DNA from: Clostridiales bacterium
Lineage (GTDB): Bacteria; Bacillota; Clostridia; Peptostreptococcales; Acidaminobacteraceae
Length of the DNA: 42,963 nucleotides
NCBI GenBank assembly: GCA_030446305.1
Contig: JASUSA010000024.1
Coordinates: forward strand, 1-42,963
Direction: 5' to 3'
A program made the translations under genes and the position numbers. Below are positions 36,089-42,963 of this stretch, one piece after another. The number at the start of each line of letters is the position of its first letter. The first letter of the stretch is position 1. The notes below the pieces were generated by a model. That model was not told the DNA's origin, made no database searches, and saw only the letters and a program-made list of their open reading frames with translations.

Positions 36089-36559
36089 TTATTCAGAATC
36101 ATGCGCTCCTCCTCTATAATTTTTCGTTTCAAACCAATCCGGTGCAAGATTGGCATTCATCTTTTGAAGCAATCTTTGTGCGATGTCGATCTCTTCTTCT
36201 GTAAAATCTTCAAAACACTTGTCAATCGCCCGGTTTTCCTCATCAATAATCATATCGTAAACCGCCTTTGATTTACGCGTTGAAAACAGGCGAAAGACGC
36301 GCGCATCCGCTTCATCCTTTTCCTTCGTTACATAACCGTCACGAATGAGTTTTTGAACCGCTTTTGTCGTCGTCGTCTTATCGACTTTCAGCATAATGGA
36401 GAGCGCTTTAAGGCTAATGCCTTCATTTTCACAAATACGCGTCAGAAAAATATACTGATTCTTATGCAGATCCAGTGTGACGTACTTGATGTCATTAATC
36501 GTATTAATAGCCCTCGCCAGCGAACCGACTTCTCTTAATATTGAACCTTTCAGTTTCAA
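36089..36559 (-). CDS. MarR family transcriptional regulator
   Basis: A 156-residue winged-helix regulator. The HTH is ISLKALSIMLKVDKTTTTKA followed by VQKLIRDGYVTKEKDEADAR, including the wing Asp/Arg (DEADAR) typical of MarR. Start TTG 36559 is inferred, because AGGGAGAGG lies seven bases before it; an upstream TTG would place that site inside the gene. Its promoter is a full consensus overlapped at the start site by a 20-bp palindrome (next entries), strong evidence for autorepression. It heads an operon with an acetyltransferase and trmO. Confidence 0.9.
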   Translation of the reverse strand: MKLKGSILREVGSLARAINTINDIKYVTLDLHKNQYIFLTRICENEGISLKALSIMLKVDKTTTTKAVQKLIRDGYVTKEKDEADARVFRLFSTRKSKAVYDMIIDEENRAIDKCFEDFTEEEIDIAQRLLQKMNANLAPDWFETKNYRGGAHDSE

Positions 36560-36646
36560 ATCTTTCCTCTCCCTCAATTGCTAGCACCATGCCACTTAAC
36601 CTATATACGCATGCCATAGCCAAGGTTATTTACCGCATTTCACATT

Positions 36647-36666
36647 TTAGTTGAACTTTCAACTAA
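36647..36666. promoter_or_regulatory. MarR-type operator
   Basis: TTAGTTGAA-CT-TTCAACTAA, a perfect 9-bp inverted repeat with a 2-bp centre. It abuts the -10 box and covers the expected transcription start of marR. This is the usual size and symmetry of a MarR dimer site. Confidence 0.85.
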
Positions 36667-36694
36667 TTATAACGATCATTTTCGCACTTGTCAA
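36666..36694 (-). promoter_or_regulatory. Consensus sigma-A promoter of marR-GNAT-trmO
   Basis: On the minus strand: TTGACA (36694-36689), 17-bp spacer, TATAAT (36671-36666), a 12/12 match. Leader to the marR start is about 100 nt. Confidence 0.9.
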
Positions 36695-36770
36695 CTATTC
36701 TGCCATGTCTGCATTTATCGAAGGCAATTGCTGTCACTATTTAATGCGCCATCCTCACTAATCGAGGGAT

Positions 36771-36812
36771 TGTGACATTCGCTGTAACCTTACTGTGACA
36801 TTCGCTGTAACC
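36771..36812. repeat. Tandem 23-bp repeat (two full 19-bp cores)
   Basis: TGTGACATTCGCTGTAACC at 36771-36789 and again, identical, at 36794-36812, separated by TTAC. A degenerate third start (GCTGTGACCTTCACT) follows. It lies between marR and pucR. Confidence 0.8.
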
Positions 36813-36916
36813 ATCGCTGTGACCTTCACTTCAATGCAGCGATTTCAATAGCTTATCACGCACAATTATGATATCATAAATGAAATTAACGCACATAAAA
36901 GGCACTTATCGCACAG

Positions 36917-36940
36917 GCATCATCGGGCATTATCGGGTAT
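36917..36940. repeat. Short 10-bp tandem repeat upstream of pucR
   Basis: GCATCATCGG (36917-36926), GCATTATCGG (36927-36936) and a truncated third copy, GTAT. It ends about 43 bp before the pucR start. Confidence 0.6.
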
Positions 36941-36983
36941 TTTATTTTTTTCATTCATAAGCTGCAACTGAGGAGGTGAAATC

Positions 36984-38630
36984 ATGCGCGTTACCATTAG
37001 AACACTGCTCAATCTACCGTCATTAAGCCATGCAAGAGTCGTCGCCGGAGAAAAAGGGCTCGATAAGGTGGTCGATTCAATTTCCGTTCTTGAATACTCT
37101 GAACCGACGCCGCTGCAAGAGGCTTTCTTCGATGAAATCGAATTTTACGGCAACGAAATTGCCGTAGCCGGTTTTGCGCACATCAAGGATGATGTGGATG
37201 CACAGTGCCAAACCATTATGCGACTTCATAAAATTGGCGAGGTTGGCCTCATTCTGTACTATGTTGGCATTTTCGTACCGAAAATCGACAAGCGCCTGAT
37301 AGACTTGGCCAATGAACTTGATTTCACGCTTATCTGCATGCCTGAAAATCGAATGGATCTTAAATACAGCGAAGTGATTTACGAAGTCATTGAAACCATC
37401 ATCAAAAACAAGGCGCAGGATCCTTATTTCGTTCCCGAAATGCTGGAACGCATCAGCAAGCTGCCTGACCATCAGCGCAGTATTGACACCGTTTTAAGAA
37501 TTATCAGCGATCGCATGACGAGTTCTTTTTACCTAGTTGATTCACACTTTAATGCCGTCAACATGGCCAACTGGCCCGCCGTTAGTTCGGTTAGCCTCGA
37601 ACAGATCGCTAAATACTACCAGATGAAATGTTCGAAACTGCCAGCCATTCCCACCATGATTGAATTGACGCGCAGCATCTGCGTCTGCGGTAAGATTATC
37701 GAAAGTGAAGATGCAATGCCAATGCACCTGATCATGGTTAAAGAAGACGGCACGCTATCAGATGAACAATGCGAACAAGCCGCTGAAGTCATCCAGCTCT
37801 TTATCAACATCTGGAGCAAAGGCCACGGTAAAATCGGAACAGACGAACTCGTAAAAGCCATTCTAAATGATGAGCCAATGAAAATGAAACGACTCGCTGA
37901 AATTCTCAGTATTGATATTCAGGCCATTGAGCATATGATAATTCTTCGCGCCCGAGGCGATTCAAAAGATGAAAAACAGCTTAAAGCGCTGCATGATTTC
38001 TGGCAGCATACGGTCAGCGAATTGGTTGCATTGTATTTCGATGTCAGTTTTACAGGCATTTATCACGATACCTTTGTCGTATTTCTCGGCAGTGAAAAAA
38101 TAAAATGCGCCTGTCAGGCTGTTGAAGAAGCGCTCCTAGAGTTGTGTACAGACGACATTTCGGCCTCTTCATCTTTTATGCTTGCAACCGCCTATGGATT
38201 GGCCAATACAGCAGAAGTGCGACGCGCCTTTTTACTTTACAAAGATTACTTTGAAACCGCCAAAACACTCTACCCGCATCGAAAAGTGCTATCCCAAGAG
38301 ATGTTTGCTTTTGCAAAGCGCTGTCATGATATTATCACCATCGGTGAAAACAGTATTTTGGAGGCAACCAGCATCCTCGCACCACTTATGAGAAAAGACG
38401 GTCCTCGTGATTTACTCTGTGAAACGCTGACCATTTACCTGCTGGATGGTGCAAGCAGTGTTGCCGCCACCGCCGCACTGCTCTTTGTCCATAAGAACAC
38501 GATTAAATACCGTATGAATCAGATCTGTGCCGTGCTAAACTGTGATGTCAATGCCATGCCGGAGCACTATAGCCTTTATCGCGCCTGTGCTGTCAAACGT
38601 CTGCTTGACAAACGGCACAGTGAAGGTTAA
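36984..38630 (+). CDS. PucR family transcriptional regulator
   Basis: A 548-residue regulator. The N-terminal PucR domain (about 8-125) opens TIRTLLNLPSLSHARVVAGE and includes DLANELDFTLICMPEN. The central part (about 160-400) is a GGDEF-like/GAF-like region without active-site motifs. The C-terminal HTH_30 (about 480-545) has DLLCETLTIYLLDG and VHKNTIKYRMNQI, the standard ending. PucR proteins control purine, pyrimidine or amino-compound catabolism. It is followed by a strong terminator and then by the permease, DUF917 and hydantoinase genes on the same strand, which it probably activates. ATG 36984 has GAGGAGGTG. Confidence 0.92.
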   Translation: MRVTIRTLLNLPSLSHARVVAGEKGLDKVVDSISVLEYSEPTPLQEAFFDEIEFYGNEIAVAGFAHIKDDVDAQCQTIMRLHKIGEVGLILYYVGIFVPKIDKRLIDLANELDFTLICMPENRMDLKYSEVIYEVIETIIKNKAQDPYFVPEMLERISKLPDHQRSIDTVLRIISDRMTSSFYLVDSHFNAVNMANWPAVSSVSLEQIAKYYQMKCSKLPAIPTMIELTRSICVCGKIIESEDAMPMHLIMVKEDGTLSDEQCEQAAEVIQLFINIWSKGHGKIGTDELVKAILNDEPMKMKRLAEILSIDIQAIEHMIILRARGDSKDEKQLKALHDFWQHTVSELVALYFDVSFTGIYHDTFVVFLGSEKIKCACQAVEEALLELCTDDISASSSFMLATAYGLANTAEVRRAFLLYKDYFETAKTLYPHRKVLSQEMFAFAKRCHDIITIGENSILEATSILAPLMRKDGPRDLLCETLTIYLLDGASSVAATAALLFVHKNTIKYRMNQICAVLNCDVNAMPEHYSLYRACAVKRLLDKRHSEG

Positions 38631-38646
38631 GATCAATTTAGATTAG

Positions 38647-38694
38647 AAAGGCCTCTCATTTGTCCAAAAGGACAAAGTTGAGAGGCCTTTTTTT
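38647..38694 (+). terminator. Strong terminator after pucR
   Basis: AAAGGCCTCTCA (38647-38658) pairs perfectly with TGAGAGGCCTTT (38679-38690). An inner stem TTGTCC/GGACAA adds length, and a T7 run follows. One of the clearest terminators in the window. It separates pucR from the permease operon. Confidence 0.93.
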
Positions 38695-38751
38695 GCCCTG
38701 CAAACAATTACATTTTCGTAACAAAAGCATATAATCAAGTTTAATTATCTA

Positions 38752-38763
38752 AGGCAATTGCCT
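38752..38763. promoter_or_regulatory. Palindrome in front of the permease promoter
   Basis: AGGCAATTGCCT, a perfect 12-bp palindrome, eight bases upstream of a -35 TTGACA at 38772-38777 (followed, after 18 bp, by a weak -10 TATTAA). A near copy, AAGGCAATTGC, occurs at 36721 ahead of pucR. This is a candidate PucR site. Confidence 0.5.
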
Positions 38764-38828
38764 CATCTATCTTGACAGCATCGTTTATTCGCAATTATTA
38801 ACTCGAAACCATTAAAGGGGGAAATCAA

Positions 38829-40154
38829 ATGACAAACAAATTAACGGGGTTTGAAGTAAAACCCGAACAGAGACAAAGCTGGCAGTCTATTGCCATGGTG
38901 TGGATTGGTTCCATGATCTGTGTCCCGTGCCTGATGATCGGCGGGCTCATTGGCAGCGGCATGCCCATTGGCAGTGTCGTTCTCGCCATTCTCATCGGTT
39001 ACGGTATCATCTGTATTTATATGAGTCTTATTGGCATGCAAGGCTGTGATACAGGACTGCCAACTGCTGTTATGGCATCCGGTGCACTTGGCGAAAAGGG
39101 CGCGCGCTATATTATCAGTTCAGTTCTCGCCATTGCCTGTATCGGATGGTTCGGCATTCAGTCAGCAGTCTGCGGCGCTTCTTTCTCCGCGATGCTCCTC
39201 TCTATGACTGGCATTGGTATTCCAGTTTGGCTTTCTTCAACTTTCTGGGGAATCATTATGCTCGTCACAGCCTGCTACGGTTTTAAAGGCCTTAAATGGC
39301 TCAACTTCGTTGCTGTCCCAATGCTTCTTATCGTTTGCGGCTACGGTGTTTGGGCGGCAATGGCGCAGTTTGATGGCATGACCGTTATGGCAAATTACGT
39401 TCCGCCTCAGCCTATTCCGCTTATGACGGGCATTAGCCTCGTTGTTGCCACTTTTGCTGTTGGCGGTGCCATCAGCAGCGATTACTGTCGTTTTGCAAAG
39501 AGTCGCAATGACGTTATTAAATCTTCTGTACTCGGCGTTTTACCGGCAGGTCTAATCATGCTCCTCGTCGGCGCCGTCATGAGCATTGTCACCGGCGAAT
39601 ATGATATCAGCGCCGTACTAACAGCTGTCGGCGTACCTGCAATTGGCCTAGTCGCCCTTGTTTTAGCCACTTGGACAACCAATGTCACCAATGCTTATAG
39701 CGGCGGTTTGTCACTTTCCAATCTTTTAGGCCTTGATGAGAGTCGGTTTAAAACGACAACAGCCATTGCAGGCGGGTTTGGTACGCTTTTAGCGGCAATA
39801 GGCTTATTAAGCAAATTCACTGCATTCTTAACGCTTCTTTCTGCATTGGTACCGGCACTTGTCGGCGTTCTGATTGCAGACTACTGGATTATTGGCAAAG
39901 GCGATCCAAAACAGTTCAAACTGCGTGAAGGCGTCTATGCACCCGGCATGATTTCATTTATAGTTGGTGCATTAATCGCCTGCATCACTGGCGGCACTTT
40001 CGCTTCATTCCCAGCACTGGTTACAGCAATGCCGGCACTGAATACACCGTTCTTTATCGGCCCGGTTAACGGCATCATCGTCTCGATGATCCTATATGTC
40101 ATTTTGGCAAAAGTAATGCCACAGCCTGAAGCCAGCTACAGTGAAGCGGCTTAG
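38829..40154 (+). CDS. NCS1-type permease (cytosine/hydantoin permease family)
   Basis: A 441-residue, 12-helix nucleobase:cation symporter of the CodB-like branch. N-terminal region: GFEVKPEQRQSWQSIAMVWI and PCLMIGGLIGSGMP; further on are AIACIGWFGIQSAVCG, AVGGAISSDYCRFAKS (CodB: SDYSRFAK) and LIADYWIIGKG (CodB: ADYWxxG). The motif set fits uptake of cytosine, allantoin, hydantoin or a similar ring compound. The ribosome binding site AAAGGGGG precedes ATG 38829. It lies between pucR and DUF917/hydantoinase genes, so its substrate is most likely the one those enzymes handle. Confidence 0.92.
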   Translation: MTNKLTGFEVKPEQRQSWQSIAMVWIGSMICVPCLMIGGLIGSGMPIGSVVLAILIGYGIICIYMSLIGMQGCDTGLPTAVMASGALGEKGARYIISSVLAIACIGWFGIQSAVCGASFSAMLLSMTGIGIPVWLSSTFWGIIMLVTACYGFKGLKWLNFVAVPMLLIVCGYGVWAAMAQFDGMTVMANYVPPQPIPLMTGISLVVATFAVGGAISSDYCRFAKSRNDVIKSSVLGVLPAGLIMLLVGAVMSIVTGEYDISAVLTAVGVPAIGLVALVLATWTTNVTNAYSGGLSLSNLLGLDESRFKTTTAIAGGFGTLLAAIGLLSKFTAFLTLLSALVPALVGVLIADYWIIGKGDPKQFKLREGVYAPGMISFIVGALIACITGGTFASFPALVTAMPALNTPFFIGPVNGIIVSMILYVILAKVMPQPEASYSEAA

Positions 40155-40315
40155 GCATAAAGTATCTAACCGATTGTCGTGAAGGATCAACGAAAGGTAA
40201 TCATGCAATTATCTTATTTAACGGGTCACGCGTAAAGAATAGATCACAAATATAGAACGCTTTAAAGATAGAAAAAGCAAAACACAAGGACAAAGATAGA
40301 AAGGAAGGCATTATT

Positions 40316-41416
40316 TTGAGAAAAATCGGTTTAAAAGAAATCGAAGACATTGCACTTGGCGCCGCACTTTTAGGCGCCGGCGGCGGTGGTGATCCCTATG
40401 TTGGCAAGCTCGTCGCAATGGGCGCCGTCAAAGCGTGCGGTGATGTTACACTGCTGGATCCTGAGGAAGTACCGGATGACGCACTCGTCGTTCCCATCGC
40501 CATGATGGGGGCGCCTACCATCCTAAGTGAAAAGGGGATCGGCGGCGAAGAATACAAGACACTTCACAAGATGGTCTCTCAATTCTACGGCAAGGAAATC
40601 TACGCATTTATGCCAATTGAAGCGGGCGGCGTCAACAGCATGCTGCCCATTGCAGCATGTGCACGCCTTGGTATTCCAATGGTTGACGCAGATGGTATGG
40701 GGCGCGCTTTTCCCGAACTGCAAATGGTGACGTTTACCATTGGCGGCATTAAGGCAACGCCAATGGCGCTCACTGATGAAAAGGGCAATTGCGCGATCTT
40801 CGATACCATTACCAATAAGTGGACTGAAGAACTGGCACGTGCCGTTACCATGAGCTGTGGGGGTTCGGTTTCTGTATCACTCTATTGCATGGATGGTGCA
40901 ACACTTAAAAAATACGCCGTTAAAAACATCGTAACGCGCAGTGAGCAGTTAGGCGCTGCCATCCGCAATATTAAACACAGCGGCGAATCATCACCTGAAG
41001 CCGCATTTTTAAAGGCCACCGAAGGCTTCAAACTATTTAAGGGCAAAATTGCCGATGTGCTTCGCGAAACGAGAGACGGCTTCAACTTCGGCAAAGTCGT
41101 CCTGGAGGGCATTGACACGGATCGCGGCAAAAAGGCCTCTGTCACGTTCCAAAACGAAAACCTCGTCGCAGAAGTTGACGGCGCCATTCTCGCGACAACG
41201 CCCGATCTTATTGCCATTGTCGATTCCGAAACTTTTATCCCCGTGACGACTGATGCACTGAAATATGGCAAGCGCGTTATTGTCGTCGGCCTAAAATGTT
41301 TTGAATTATGGCGAACCCCAGAAGGACTTGAACTCGTCGGCCCTCGCTATTTTGGCTGTGATGTCGACTATCAACCTATCGAAGAACTGGTGAAAGGCGG
41401 TGACCTCCATGTATAG
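40316..41416 (+). CDS. DUF917 family protein (S-methyl-thiohydantoin desulfurase-like)
   Basis: A 366-residue DUF917 protein. The N terminus GLKEIEDIALGAALLGAGGG is the family signature, followed by MMGAPTILSEKG, PIEAGGVNSMLPIAACARLG and VDADGMGRAFPELQM, all typical. The family has been linked to S-methyl-thiohydantoin desulfurase activity in ergothioneine breakdown; most members are still uncharacterised. Start TTG 40316 has AAAGGAAGG eight bases before it. It overlaps the hydantoinase-family gene, with which it commonly pairs. A role in processing a hydantoin-like ring with that partner is inferred. Confidence 0.9.
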   Translation: MRKIGLKEIEDIALGAALLGAGGGGDPYVGKLVAMGAVKACGDVTLLDPEEVPDDALVVPIAMMGAPTILSEKGIGGEEYKTLHKMVSQFYGKEIYAFMPIEAGGVNSMLPIAACARLGIPMVDADGMGRAFPELQMVTFTIGGIKATPMALTDEKGNCAIFDTITNKWTEELARAVTMSCGGSVSVSLYCMDGATLKKYAVKNIVTRSEQLGAAIRNIKHSGESSPEAAFLKATEGFKLFKGKIADVLRETRDGFNFGKVVLEGIDTDRGKKASVTFQNENLVAEVDGAILATTPDLIAIVDSETFIPVTTDALKYGKRVIVVGLKCFELWRTPEGLELVGPRYFGCDVDYQPIEELVKGGDLHV

Positions 41417-42962
41417 ACTCGGTATAGACGTTGGCGGTACCAATACAGATGCCGTGATCATCGACGAGGCATTGAACGTCGTCGCGCAGATAAAACACCC
41501 GACATCTGACGATATTTATGATGGCATTCTCGGCGCAATTGACGCCATTTTAACAGAATCAAAAGTTGATCCAAAGAAAATCCATTTGGCAATGCTCGGC
41601 ACAACACAGTGTACCAATGCCATTGTCGAAAGAAAACACCTTGAACCCGTCGGCCTGCTGCGCATTGGCGCCCCCGCAACCCTCGGCGTTCCACCGCTTG
41701 TCGACTGGGCAGACGATATCGCCAAAGTAGCGGTATCCGTCGCAATGATCGGCGGCGGTTTCGAATACGACGGCAAAGCCATTGCCGCCTTTGACGAAGC
41801 TGCAGCCACTGCTTACTTCGAAAGCTTAAAGGGCAAAGTCAATTCTGTTGCCATCTCCTGCTGTTTTTCAACCATTCGAGATGAACACGAAAAAAAGGCG
41901 GCAGCATTGTGCCGATCGGTTTTAGGGGAGGACGTTCACGTTTCCATTTCCAGTGATGTCGGCTCTATGGGACTTATAGAGCGCGAAAATGCAACAGTTC
42001 TCAATGCCTCACTTTACAAGGTCGCTCAAAAATTCACCGATGGCTTTGCCAAAAGTCTTTCCGAACACGGCATTGACAATGCCAAGATTTATATTTCTCA
42101 GAATGACGGCACACTGATGACCATGGCATACGCTCAGAAATATCCAATCCTCACCATCGCCTGCGGTCCTACCAATTCCATTCGCGGCGCCAGTTATCTC
42201 GGTGAGCTTAAAGAAGCCATTGTCATTGACGTCGGCGGCACCACCACCGATATCGGCGTCATCCAAGGCGGTTTTCCGCGCGAATCCGGCGTTGCCGTTA
42301 CCATTGGCGGCGTCCGAACGAATTTTCGTATGCCGGACGTTTTATCCATCGGCCTCGGCGGCGGCTCTATTGTTCGTCATCAGCCTGACGGCAGTATTAC
42401 GGTTGGCCCTGACAGCGTTGGTTATGAAATTACGAAAAAAGCGCTTGTGTTTGGCGGCGATACCCTAACCGCCACGGATATCGCCGTAAAGCTCGGCATG
42501 TGCCAAATTGGCGATGCCAGCAAAATTGACTTTCTCGAAACTGATTTCGCTGAACGCGCCATGACCGTCATCCGAAATGCCATTGAAAACGGCATTGACG
42601 CCATGAAGCTGTCCAGCGATGACGCCGATGTCATTCTCGTCGGTGGCGGCTCAGTTATTGTGCCACCAACACTTGCAGGCACGCGTCAAGTCTTGATGCC
42701 AAATTATTTTGGAACAGCCAATGCCATCGGCTCAGCCATTTCCAAAATCAGCGGTACCTACGAAAAACTCATCGACTATGAGACACTGCCGAGGGAAGAA
42801 GCCATTGAAGCGGCTAAAAAAGAAGCGATTCAAATGGCGGTTGATTCCGGCGCAGCCAAAGAAACCGTCGAAATCATTGATGTCGAAGATGTGCCACTCG
42901 CTTACTATCCCGGGAATACAAACCGGGTTAAAATTAAAGCAGCCGGCGATCTGGTCATTTAA
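41409..42962 (+). CDS. Hydantoinase/oxoprolinase family protein (HyuA-like)
   Basis: A 517-residue ASKHA-fold protein of the hydantoinase A/oxoprolinase family, which uses ATP in hydrolysing cyclic amides. Motifs: N-terminal GIDVGGTNTDAV (phosphate 1), GTTQCTNAIVERKH, the central CGPTNSIRGA and VIDVGGTTTDIGVI (phosphate 2), and GLGGGSI. It is complete, ending in TAA one base before the window edge. ATG 41409 overlaps the DUF917 stop (ATGTATAG); a GTG at 41400 is possible. No separate HyuB subunit is seen, though one could lie beyond the right edge. The substrate (hydantoin, oxoproline or other) is not deducible. Confidence 0.92.
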   Translation: MYRLGIDVGGTNTDAVIIDEALNVVAQIKHPTSDDIYDGILGAIDAILTESKVDPKKIHLAMLGTTQCTNAIVERKHLEPVGLLRIGAPATLGVPPLVDWADDIAKVAVSVAMIGGGFEYDGKAIAAFDEAAATAYFESLKGKVNSVAISCCFSTIRDEHEKKAAALCRSVLGEDVHVSISSDVGSMGLIERENATVLNASLYKVAQKFTDGFAKSLSEHGIDNAKIYISQNDGTLMTMAYAQKYPILTIACGPTNSIRGASYLGELKEAIVIDVGGTTTDIGVIQGGFPRESGVAVTIGGVRTNFRMPDVLSIGLGGGSIVRHQPDGSITVGPDSVGYEITKKALVFGGDTLTATDIAVKLGMCQIGDASKIDFLETDFAERAMTVIRNAIENGIDAMKLSSDDADVILVGGGSVIVPPTLAGTRQVLMPNYFGTANAIGSAISKISGTYEKLIDYETLPREEAIEAAKKEAIQMAVDSGAAKETVEIIDVEDVPLAYYPGNTNRVKIKAAGDLVI

Positions 42963-42963
42963 C

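Larger units (their letters stand above)
36560..36983. other. Intergenic region between divergent marR and pucR
   Basis: A 424-bp gap. The left part holds the marR promoter and palindrome. The middle (36771-36812) has a tandem repeat, and the right part (36917-36940) a second, shorter one. AAGGCAATTGC at 36721-36731 resembles a palindrome in front of the permease gene. A pucR promoter is not obvious. No gene or RNA is supported here. Confidence 0.6.

Noticed and set aside
40155..40315. A riboswitch or small RNA in the gap before DUF917
   Set aside because: No conserved riboswitch core or stable hairpin with T tract could be seen; the sequence is simple and A-rich.

Overview
The window looks like a chromosomal segment of an anaerobic, low-to-mid GC Firmicute, most likely a Clostridia-type amino-acid or organic-acid fermenter. 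The reasons are strong AGGAGG-type ribosome binding sites, a four-subunit 2-oxoacid:ferredoxin oxidoreductase behind a sigma-54 promoter, a flavodiiron protein with a rubredoxin-bearing partner, a type I-B CRISPR-Cas operon, and many organic-acid or amino-acid type transporters. Species cannot be decided from the sequence alone. All names rest on motif and family recognition by eye; no database search was run.

Layout. 1-4710 (minus): an incomplete type I-B cas operon, read WYL-domain regulator, cas6, cas8b, cas7, cas5. Cas5 runs off the left edge, and no repeat array lies in the window. 5098-9885: a PAS/AAA+ sigma-54 activator (minus) divergent from porC-porD-porA-porB (plus). Between them are a near-perfect -24/-12 promoter and an upstream palindrome. 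10181-11506: a MATE transporter. 11865-15493: an Rrf2 regulator, an unusual acyl-CoA dehydrogenase / EtfA-like / rubredoxin fusion and a flavodiiron protein, which together suggest an acyl-CoA-fuelled O2 or NO reductase. 15681-16106: a hotdog thioesterase.

16349-26583 (minus) is the most unusual region. It is a poly-gamma-glutamate-related island in two transcription units. Unit 1 is pgsB-pgsC-pgsW-histidine kinase-response regulator, closed by a terminator at 21803-21843. Unit 2 is a lipoprotein, a DctM-like permease, an unlisted 48-residue two-helix protein, a membrane-anchored aspartoacylase-like zinc hydrolase and a lipoprotein gamma-glutamyltransferase. A large dyad-symmetric region lies in front of unit 2. 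A Crp/Fnr-type regulator is divergent from pgsB, and a CapA-family protein without an obvious export signal lies about 3 kb further on.

27503-38630 holds a DUF4386-like membrane protein, the CapA-like protein, an M20 amidohydrolase with a two-gene membrane module (DUF5058 type) divergent from a LysR regulator, a DUF4003-like protein, and marR-GNAT-trmO behind a consensus promoter overlapped by a 20-bp palindrome. 36984-42962 (plus) is a PucR regulator, an NCS1 (cytosine/hydantoin type) permease, a DUF917 protein and a hydantoinase/oxoprolinase-family protein. This is probably a catabolic unit for a cyclic ureide, hydantoin or related compound. Short 2- to 3-copy tandem repeats of 10-23 bp recur in the intergenic DNA from 28 to 37 kb.
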